This document shows positions 1 to 5,084 of a DNA stretch of 7,372 bases, in pieces (positions within the stretch are counted from its first letter, which is position 1; each line of letters starts with the position of its first letter). The translations under genes were made by a program, and so were the position numbers. The notes beneath the pieces were generated by a model that did not search any database, was not told the origin of the DNA, and was given only the letters and a program-made list of their open reading frames with translations. The DNA is from Planctomycetales bacterium (GTDB lineage: Bacteria; Planctomycetota; Planctomycetia; Planctomycetales; Planctomycetaceae): the NCBI GenBank assembly GCA_020050375.1, contig JAGVKR010000634.1, forward strand, positions 1 through 7,372, in the 5' to 3' direction.

Positions 1-92
1 AACCCGAAGCGTACTTCCCCTCGCGTCTGAAGAATCAGCAGACCAAGGCTCGCAAGAGCGGTCTGTCGAACCTCTTCGGCGTCCGTGGCTAA
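1..92 (+). CDS. 3' end of an unidentified gene (last 29 codons)
   Basis: A plus-strand frame entering from the left edge (first complete codon at base 3) stays open to a TAA at 90-92. The visible C-terminus reads PEAYFPSRLKNQQTKARKSG and then continues to a Leu/Phe/Gly-containing end; it is rich in Lys, Arg and Gln. The first plus frame closes at a TGA near base 28, and the second runs straight through the terminator hairpin, so frame 3 is the best choice. A strong intrinsic terminator starts about 60 bases after the stop, which supports a real gene end here. The piece is too short to identify. It precedes the flagellar genes on the same strand, but the terminator suggests a separate transcription unit. 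Confidence 0.6.
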   Translation, partial: PEAYFPSRLKNQQTKARKSGLSNLFGVRG

Positions 93-154
93 GTCGTAAG
101 TTCGATATCCACCCAGAACACTTTCGGAATCCGTCCGACAGAGTTCGACCGAAG

Positions 155-194
155 GCGACCCCCGGAGACTTCTCCGGGGGTCGCTTTGTTCTTT
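155..194 (+). terminator. Strong rho-independent terminator
   Basis: A perfect GC-rich inverted repeat pairs 155-168 (GCGACCCCCGGAGA) with 171-184 (TCTCCGGGGGTCGC). With the innermost pair opened the loop is ACTT and the stem is 13 bp. It is followed directly by the T-rich tail TTTGTTCTTT (185-194). It probably ends transcription of the gene stopping at base 92 and insulates the flagellar block downstream. Confidence 0.9.
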
Positions 195-218
195 GATGTC
201 ACTGTTCTTTGATGTCAC
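187..218 (+). repeat. Perfect 16-bp tandem duplication
   Basis: TGTTCTTTGATGTCAC occurs at 187-202 and again, identically and without spacer, at 203-218. The first copy includes the T-rich tail of the upstream terminator, and the second ends two bases before the candidate -35 box. It looks like a recent local duplication; no function can be assigned. Confidence 0.9.
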
Positions 219-219
219 C

Positions 220-249
220 TTGACAGCAAGTCCGGTTCCGCGGTATTGA
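220..249 (+). promoter_or_regulatory. Candidate sigma-70-type promoter for the flagellar operon
   Basis: A perfect TTGACA hexamer lies at 220-225. Eighteen bases later is TATTGA (244-249), which matches only the first three bases of the TATAAT consensus and has no extended TG. It is the best promoter-like pair between the terminator and the first flagellar gene. It would leave an untranslated leader of about 190 bases before the ATG at 445. No sigma-54 -24/-12 pair was found in the same interval. The -35 is convincing, the -10 is weak. Confidence 0.35.
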
Positions 250-444
250 TCCGCCTGATTCTCCCCTCGCTCAATCCCCAGTCATTTCCCGGATTCCGAC
301 CGGCGTCATGGCCTGCGCCGCCGATTTTGGCATTCACGCCACATTCGGTGTCACCGGCCATGCCTGTTTCATCGTTTGCCGGCTGTTCGCCGCCGGCTTC
401 ATCCGCACGCCTCGGCCGAGCGCAACATCAACGGCCTGACCAAT
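250..444. other. Leader or intergenic stretch without a supported gene
   Basis: The stretch from the terminator to the ATG at 445 contains no gene I can support. The frame of the fliF-fliG gene is open back to base 259 (TGA at 256-258), but has no in-frame ATG or GTG. A TTG at 376 could add 23 residues (PAVRRRLHPH and so on) that do not resemble a FliF N-terminus. No tRNA, riboswitch or clear ribosome site was recognised. It is most simply the 5' leader of the flagellar transcript. Confidence 0.5.
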
Positions 445-2331
445 ATGGACTCCCGGCAGCGAATGCTGGCACAATTCCGAGACTTGTTTAACGGCCTAGC
501 TCCCCGACAGCGGATCACGCTGGTCGCGGTTCCGCTGTTCGTCCTGGCCGGCCTTGGACTTCTGGTCTCGCACAATAGCGGCCTCGTCGAAGAACCGCTG
601 CTTTCCGGCAAGGCGTTCAACGCCGACGAGCTCGAACAGGCCCGTCTCACACTGCACAAGAGCGGCTTGTCTCAGTTCCGGGTTGTTGAGCAACGCATCA
701 TCGTTCCCCGAGACGAGGTCGCACATTACAACGCGGCCCTGATAGAACAATCGGGCATGCCGGCCCAATTCGGCAAGATCTGGGAACAGGCGCTCGATAA
801 GAAGTCGCTGCTGCCGGAGAGCGACCGCGAGCTGCAGGAGCGTCTCGATCTCGCTCGTGCCAAAAACGTCGTGGTGATGATCTGCAAGAACCCGCAGATC
901 GCCGATGCGAGAATCGTCTGGTCCAACTCGCGAGCACACGGCACGTTCGGCAAGGTGCGTCGAACGGCAATTCTCAGTGTGACACCGCATGACGGCGTCG
1001 AACTGCCAAGAAACCTTTATCAGTCGTTGCAGCGGATCGTCGCCAGCGCGTGGAACCTGGCCGAGCAGGATGTCACGATCTTCAACACGAAGTCTGGGCA
1101 ATCGTTCAAGGATCTCGCCTCGGTCAATCCGACCGTCGACGCTCCGTCATTCCCACAGAACTCTGCTCCGTCAGCACCCCAATCTCTGGAAGTCGCGCAA
1201 ACCGGCGCCAGCTCCGTTTCGAAGAACCGTCGGCCTCGTGCTTCGAACGACGATTCCACGAAGTCGCGTGGAACGCCCGCGAGACTTCTGGCCGGCGATG
1301 CACTCCGACAATGGGGGGGGACTGCCGCGCTCGCGCTTTTCGCCTTGGTCATCCTCCATCGAACGCGCCGACGAACGCCTCTAAAGGTCGAGATATCCGA
1401 CAGAATCGAGGCGCCCCGCGCGGCAGATGCTTCGCCCGAATCGGCCCCCCCCGTGCCGGCCGAACGACCTTTGCAACGCAAGACTCCGCAGATTGCCGTG
1501 ACTTCACCCGGAAACCCGGTTGAAAAGCAGCGGCATGCGCCCACGGATGATGGCAAGTCCGCGCGCGACCGACTCGAACCCTTGTCGGACCAGGAACCGT
1601 CTTCGCCGAATCTCGATGTGCAACCGTCGTCGGCTACGGTTCCGTTCCGATTTCTGCACGAAGCCGATCCGGATTTCGTATTGAGCTTCGTGACCGACGA
1701 GCACCCGCAAACCATTGCTTTGATTCTGTCGCAACTCCCTGCCTCCCTGGCCGCGAAGGTGCTGAGCGGACTGCCGTCGACCCAGCGACTCGAAGTCGGC
1801 CGTCGCGTGGCCAACCTTGAAGAAACCAGCCCCGAAGTCGTTCACGACGTCGCGAAGAGTCTCAAGAATCGGATCTCATCGAACTTCATCGGCCCCTTCG
1901 GGAGAAACGGCGGCGTGCCGGCAGCGCAGCGGATCAACCAGACTGATCGCGTCAGCAAACTCGCCCGGCTCGACAGCCTCGAGCTCGAAGATTCCGCTCT
2001 CGCCGACCGCATCCGCCGGATGAAGTTCGTGTTCGACGATCTTCTGAAGCTCAACGGAAGCACCGTCGCGTCGCTGTTTGCACGGATTGACAGTTCGAAG
2101 TGGGCTCTCGCCCTCAAAGGGGCTTCGGAAGAGCTCAAATCAAAAATCCTCGACAACCTTTCACCGTTGACGGCAGACAGACTGCACAACGAACTGGAAG
2201 AACTCGGCCCGGTGCGCCTCAGCGACGTCGCCGCGGCTCAGCAGCAGATCGTCGCTTTGGTCCGCCGGCTGGAAGATTCGGGGGAAATCGTCGTCGACAC
2301 CGGCGCCGATGCGCTGCGAATAACTGCTTGA
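445..2331 (+). CDS. FliF-FliG fusion: shortened flagellar MS-ring protein joined to motor switch protein
   Basis: This 628-residue protein combines two normally separate flagellar proteins. The first part resembles the FliF/YscJ family: a membrane helix at about 24-42, then two ring-building-type regions (about 48-110 and 120-220, with family-like VTIFNTKSG at 210-218), a Pro/Ser-rich stretch, and a second membrane helix at about 291-306. The FliF C-terminal region (RBM3, beta-collar) is not seen. After a Pro-rich linker (307-399), residues 400-628 match FliG: EHPQTIALILS (419-429), SPEVV (462-466), Gly-Gly hinge (489-490), FVFDDL (528-533), LALKGA (555-560), GPVRLSDV (588-595) and RRLEDSGEIVV (607-617). 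The FliG N-domain is missing. It likely anchors the switch complex in the inner membrane. The ATG puts the first helix where FliF has it; no Shine-Dalgarno is evident, and TTG 376 is an alternative. The gene sits where fliF and fliG usually sit, before fliH. Domain calls are from motif reading, not a search. Confidence 0.88.
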   Translation: MDSRQRMLAQFRDLFNGLAPRQRITLVAVPLFVLAGLGLLVSHNSGLVEEPLLSGKAFNADELEQARLTLHKSGLSQFRVVEQRIIVPRDEVAHYNAALIEQSGMPAQFGKIWEQALDKKSLLPESDRELQERLDLARAKNVVVMICKNPQIADARIVWSNSRAHGTFGKVRRTAILSVTPHDGVELPRNLYQSLQRIVASAWNLAEQDVTIFNTKSGQSFKDLASVNPTVDAPSFPQNSAPSAPQSLEVAQTGASSVSKNRRPRASNDDSTKSRGTPARLLAGDALRQWGGTAALALFALVILHRTRRRTPLKVEISDRIEAPRAADASPESAPPVPAERPLQRKTPQIAVTSPGNPVEKQRHAPTDDGKSARDRLEPLSDQEPSSPNLDVQPSSATVPFRFLHEADPDFVLSFVTDEHPQTIALILSQLPASLAAKVLSGLPSTQRLEVGRRVANLEETSPEVVHDVAKSLKNRISSNFIGPFGRNGGVPAAQRINQTDRVSKLARLDSLELEDSALADRIRRMKFVFDDLLKLNGSTVASLFARIDSSKWALALKGASEELKSKILDNLSPLTADRLHNELEELGPVRLSDVAAAQQQIVALVRRLEDSGEIVVDTGADALRITA

Positions 2332-2353
2332 ACCGCTCCCGGAAACATCGCTC

Positions 2354-3064
2354 ATGCCTGTCCAGGAAAACCGCCGTCTGATCAAGGCGCACAGCGTCCG
2401 CGAGTTGGAATCGAGTGCCCCCTTCAACCTCGAAGACCTCAGGCGGCAATGTGACGCATATGTCGGGCAAGCCCGCAGTCACGGAACGGAACTCATCGCA
2501 CAGGCCGCCGAGCAGGCTGATGACATCCGTCGTCGGGCCTTCGAGGAGGGACGAACAGCGGGAAAGCAGGCGGGAATCGCCGCCGCGCAGAACTTGATCG
2601 AATCGCGCGCCCGAGAGCTCGCTGCAGAACAGATCCGCGACCGACTGGAAACCGTCCTCCCCGCGCTCGACCGCGTGATCGAGGCCCTTGACATCGAACG
2701 CGAACGTTGGCTGACGGATTGGGAAGGCACTGCTGTTCGCCTCAGCGCCATCATGGCCGAGAAACTGGTGCGGCGGGAGCTGTCTTTGCATCCTGAACTG
2801 ACGGTCGAAGTCGTCCGCGAAGCGCTGCAGTTGGCCGCTGGTCGCCCGCAGATCACGGTGCGGCTCCATCCGTTGGACCTCGCCCAATTGGAGGAAAACG
2901 GGCCGGACATCGTCGAACGTCTGTCGCGCCTCGGAGAAACGGCACTGACACCCGATGAAAGCCTGTCGCGCGGGGGCTGCCTGATCGAAACGCGGCAAGG
3001 GGTGATCGACGCCCGCATCGAAACCCAACTCTCCCGCATCGTCGAGGAACTGCTTACGAGTTAA
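2354..3064 (+). CDS. fliH: Flagellar export apparatus protein FliH (FliI regulator and stator)
   Basis: A 236-residue, highly charged and largely helical protein with the FliH hallmark: a glycine heptad-like repeat A62-x3-G66-x3-G70-x3-G74-x3-A78, followed by a long helical region. The C-terminal domain ends with GGCLIETRQGVIDARIE (about 206-222), typical of the FliH/SctL stator fold. FliH dimers bind the FliI N-terminus, hold back ATP hydrolysis and tether the ATPase to the switch and export gate. The length is normal for the family. Salmonella FliH uses N-terminal tryptophans to reach FlhA; here the only tryptophans are near residues 119-123, so docking may differ. The gene starts 22 bases after the fusion gene; GGAAA at 2341-2345 is a weak ribosome site. 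A repeat-filled gap of 122 bases separates it from fliI. Confidence 0.9.
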   Translation: MPVQENRRLIKAHSVRELESSAPFNLEDLRRQCDAYVGQARSHGTELIAQAAEQADDIRRRAFEEGRTAGKQAGIAAAQNLIESRARELAAEQIRDRLETVLPALDRVIEALDIERERWLTDWEGTAVRLSAIMAEKLVRRELSLHPELTVEVVREALQLAAGRPQITVRLHPLDLAQLEENGPDIVERLSRLGETALTPDESLSRGGCLIETRQGVIDARIETQLSRIVEELLTS

Positions 3065-3180
3065 AGAGTTCAAGAGTGGAAGTGTTCAAGAGAGACGTGA
3101 GACGGCTAAAGCCGTCCACCTCCTTCGCTCTTCCACTCTTCCACTCTTCCACTCTTGAACTCTTGAACTCTTAAACTCTT
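3064..3180. repeat. Composite intergenic repeat: octamer units in inverted arms around a hairpin
   Basis: The fliH-fliI gap is almost entirely repeat. The right arm is six contiguous 8-bp units: CTTCCACT x3 (3130-3153), CTTGAACT x2 (3154-3169), CTTAAACT (3170-3177), then CTT. The left arm (3064-3090) carries the same units in reverse orientation. Bases 3064-3082 are the exact reverse complement of 3146-3164, a 19-bp inverted repeat. At the centre is GACGGC-TAAA-GCCGTC (3101-3116), extendable by GTG/CAC with one bulged A. Transcribed, the whole gap could fold into a long stem with a nested hairpin. No poly-T follows a stem, so a simple intrinsic terminator is unlikely. It looks like a dispersed REP-like element whose arms expanded by octamer slippage, but this cannot be confirmed from one copy. 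Confidence 0.85.
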
Positions 3181-3186
3181 CTCCCC

Positions 3187-4497
3187 ATGCTCGCGATCGA
3201 AGACCACGTCCGGCGGATCATGCCCCTCGGCCTGACCGGGAGCGTCAGCCGGATCGTCGGGCTGACGGCGGCTGTCGCAGACTTCCCGGCTCCGCTGGGG
3301 GCGCTCTGCACGATTGCTCGCGAGAATGGCGCGGCGATTTCGGCCGAGGTCATCGGATTCCAGGATGACGAAACGCTGCTCCTGCCCGATGGCGATCTGG
3401 CGGGGGTCCGCCGTGGAAATCGCGTTGCGCTGCATAGATCGTCGCCGGGAATTCGCGTCGGCGAACGATTGCTGGGACGGGTGCTCGACGGCCGTGGACA
3501 CTTCCTCGACGATCGCCCTCCCCCTGCTCTTCCTCACCGCGCTCCTTTGCAGGCCGATCGGACTTCGCCTCTGCGTCGGCCGCGAATCGACAGTCCTCTG
3601 GGAACGGGAATTCGCGCGATCGACGCCCTGCTCACGTGCGGCAAGGGGCAGCGCCTGGGGATCTTCTCGGGAAGCGGCGTGGGAAAAAGTGTGCTTCTCG
3701 GCCAGATGGCACAAAGCAGTTCCGCCGACGTCAACGTCATCGTGCTGGTCGGCGAACGAGGTCGCGAGGTCCGCGAGTTCATCGAGAGAGATCTCGGGCC
3801 GGAGGGCCTGGCCCGGAGCGTGGTGGTTGTCGCAACCAGCGACGAACCGGCGCTCGTCCGCTTGCGATCGGCCTGGGTGGGGACGGCGATCGCCGAGTAC
3901 TTTCGAGACAGCGGCCGCGATGTCCTGCTGATGATGGACAGCGTCACCCGCTTCGCCCTGGCGCAGCGCGAAATCGGGCTGGCCGCCGGAGAGCCTCCTT
4001 CGACGCGCGGTTATCCCCCGAGCGTATTTTCGTTGTTGCCGCGGCTACTCGAACGGAGCGGCAGGACCGATCGGGGGAGCATCACCGGCTTTTACACGGT
4101 CCTCGTCGAGGCCGACGATGCCAACGAGCCGATTTCCGACGCCGTCCGCGGAATTCTCGACGGCCATATCATGCTTTCCCGCAAACTGGCGAATCAGGCG
4201 CACTGGCCGGCGATCGACGTCCTGTCGAGCATCAGTCGAGTGATGCCCGACGTTGTCTCCGCGCAGCACGCACAGAGCGCCGACCGACTCAAGCAGATTC
4301 TCGCGGCGTACCAGCAGGCCGAAGACCTGATTTCGATCGGCGCGTATCAGGCCGGCTCCAATGCCCTTGTCGACACGGCGATCGCGATGCACAATTCGTC
4401 GCTCCAGTTCCTGCGGCAGGCGACGTCGACGCACGTTTCGTTCGACGAGGCCCGCTCCGATTTGCTCCAACTCCTCCATCCGCATGATCCACGATGA
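3187..4497 (+). CDS. fliI: Flagellar type III export ATPase FliI
   Basis: A 436-residue member of the F1-like rotary ATPase family that energises unfolding and export of flagellar subunits. The N-terminal beta-barrel-like domain covers about 15-100 (LGRVLDGRG at 96-104). The catalytic core has the Walker A loop SGSGVGKS (161-168, Lys167), the GER motif with the expected catalytic Glu190, Walker B DVLLMMDS (245-252, Asp251), the RGYPPSVFSLLPRLLERSG signature (274-292), and SISR with Arg351 where the family's arginine finger is expected. The C-terminal part (360-436) is the helical region that binds FliJ and substrate chaperones. All motifs are intact and the length is normal. The ATG at 3187 gives a usual FliI N-terminus but has no Shine-Dalgarno, because the repeat ends just upstream; Met12 (3220) is an alternative. 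It overlaps fliJ by ATGA. SctN is the close relative, but the context favours FliI. Confidence 0.96.
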   Translation: MLAIEDHVRRIMPLGLTGSVSRIVGLTAAVADFPAPLGALCTIARENGAAISAEVIGFQDDETLLLPDGDLAGVRRGNRVALHRSSPGIRVGERLLGRVLDGRGHFLDDRPPPALPHRAPLQADRTSPLRRPRIDSPLGTGIRAIDALLTCGKGQRLGIFSGSGVGKSVLLGQMAQSSSADVNVIVLVGERGREVREFIERDLGPEGLARSVVVVATSDEPALVRLRSAWVGTAIAEYFRDSGRDVLLMMDSVTRFALAQREIGLAAGEPPSTRGYPPSVFSLLPRLLERSGRTDRGSITGFYTVLVEADDANEPISDAVRGILDGHIMLSRKLANQAHWPAIDVLSSISRVMPDVVSAQHAQSADRLKQILAAYQQAEDLISIGAYQAGSNALVDTAIAMHNSSLQFLRQATSTHVSFDEARSDLLQLLHPHDPR

Positions 4498-4949
4498 GAC
4501 GTTTCGAGTTGACATTCGCACCGCTCCTCGAACTGCGGCGAAACCAGCGCGACCTGCTCCGACGCGCATTGGCCGATCAACTCAATCGGCTGGATGAGCT
4601 CAATGCGCAGCGAGACTGCATCGCAACCGAGCGGCTTGTGCAGCTCGAAGAGCTTCGCGAGATCCCGCCCGAATCTGAGCTCGATGTAGAAGCGAACTTT
4701 TCACGCCGCGCCTACGCCGGCCGCCTCTCCGACGAAATCACGCGTATCGACGAAGAACACCAGCACATGCAAGCGCAAGTCGTCGCCTGTCGATCGTCAT
4801 TGCTCCGCGCTGATCAGGGGGTCAAATCGCTCGAAAAACTGGCTGAAAAGCGTTTGGCCAAGTTTGTCATCCACCACGAGCGCCGCGACGCGCAGCAGCA
4901 CGAGGAAACGTGGCAGGCGCTTCGCGCCGCGCAAGGTGTCGCGCACTGA
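4494..4949 (+). CDS. fliJ: Flagellar export protein FliJ
   Basis: A 151-residue protein predicted to be almost wholly alpha-helical, with two long charged stretches (about 5-55 and 75-145) suited to an antiparallel coiled coil. This, the length and the start MRRFELTFAPLLELRR fit FliJ, which otherwise has little sequence conservation. The ...SLEKLAEKRLAKF... segment near 111-123 and the ERRDAQQHEE stretch near 128-137 are also of the kind found in FliJ. FliJ sits in the centre of the FliI hexamer like the gamma stalk of F1 and couples the ATPase to the FlhA gate. It starts inside the fliI stop (ATGA overlap, 4494-4497), which implies translational coupling. The call rests on position, length and helix pattern more than on residue identity. 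Confidence 0.85.
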   Translation: MRRFELTFAPLLELRRNQRDLLRRALADQLNRLDELNAQRDCIATERLVQLEELREIPPESELDVEANFSRRAYAGRLSDEITRIDEEHQHMQAQVVACRSSLLRADQGVKSLEKLAEKRLAKFVIHHERRDAQQHEETWQALRAAQGVAH

Positions 4950-5051
4950 CTCTGCGCGTGTCACGGAACAAACGGCCTTGCAGTCGTGCGGAGCGGCCAC
5001 AAGAATCGTGTCCGGAGTTGCCAAAGCCGACTCGACCGACATTCGCGCCTG

Positions 5052-5066
5052 GCGAAATGATTTCGC
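5052..5066. promoter_or_regulatory. 15-bp palindrome just upstream of mtnA
   Basis: GCGAAAT-G-ATTTCGC is a perfect 7-bp inverted repeat with a single central base. It ends four bases before the mtnA ribosome site. The symmetry suits a dimeric repressor operator, or it could form a small RNA hairpin only with the centre opened. No matching regulator or second copy is visible, so a role is speculative. Confidence 0.25.
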
Positions 5067-5070
5067 GATC

Positions 5071-5084
5071 AGGAGAACACCTTG
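5071..5084 (+). promoter_or_regulatory. Ribosome binding site that fixes a TTG start for mtnA
   Basis: AGGAGA (5071-5076) is a strong Shine-Dalgarno sequence five bases before TTG (5082-5084). There is no ATG in the mtnA frame before the conserved domain begins, so this site decides the start. It is by far the best ribosome site in the window; the flagellar genes have weak sites or none. Confidence 0.8.

Noticed and set aside
250..470. A sigma-54 flagellar promoter upstream of the fliF-fliG gene.
   Set aside because: No TGGCAC and TTGC pair with the required spacing was found; isolated TGGC or TTGC words occur but not in register.
246..491. An 81-codon plus-strand frame starting before the fliF-fliG gene.
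   Set aside because: Its product is Pro/Ser/Ala-rich low complexity, resembles nothing known to me, and it overlaps the FliF start in another frame without a ribosome site.
1020..1814. Long minus-strand open frames opposite the fliF-fliG, fliH, fliI and mtnA genes (for example 1020-1814, 2219-3073, 3106-3714, 5238-5897).
   Set aside because: They mirror GC-rich coding sequence, give Arg/Ser-rich products without domains, and lie opposite genes with clear family motifs.
3130..3177. Tandem octamers considered as a CRISPR array or microsatellite-like coding repeat.
   Set aside because: Units are 8 bp without spacers and lie outside any gene; they are part of an inverted repeat, not a CRISPR.
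4940..4958. Hairpin CGCGCA-CTGACTC-TGCGCG at the end of fliJ, considered as a terminator.
   Set aside because: It overlaps the stop codon region, has a 6-bp stem and no T tract, so it is not a credible intrinsic terminator.
4950..5070. A SAM or other methionine-related riboswitch before mtnA.
   Set aside because: The 120 bases show no recognisable multi-helix junction or conserved core; only the short palindrome at 5052-5066 stands out.
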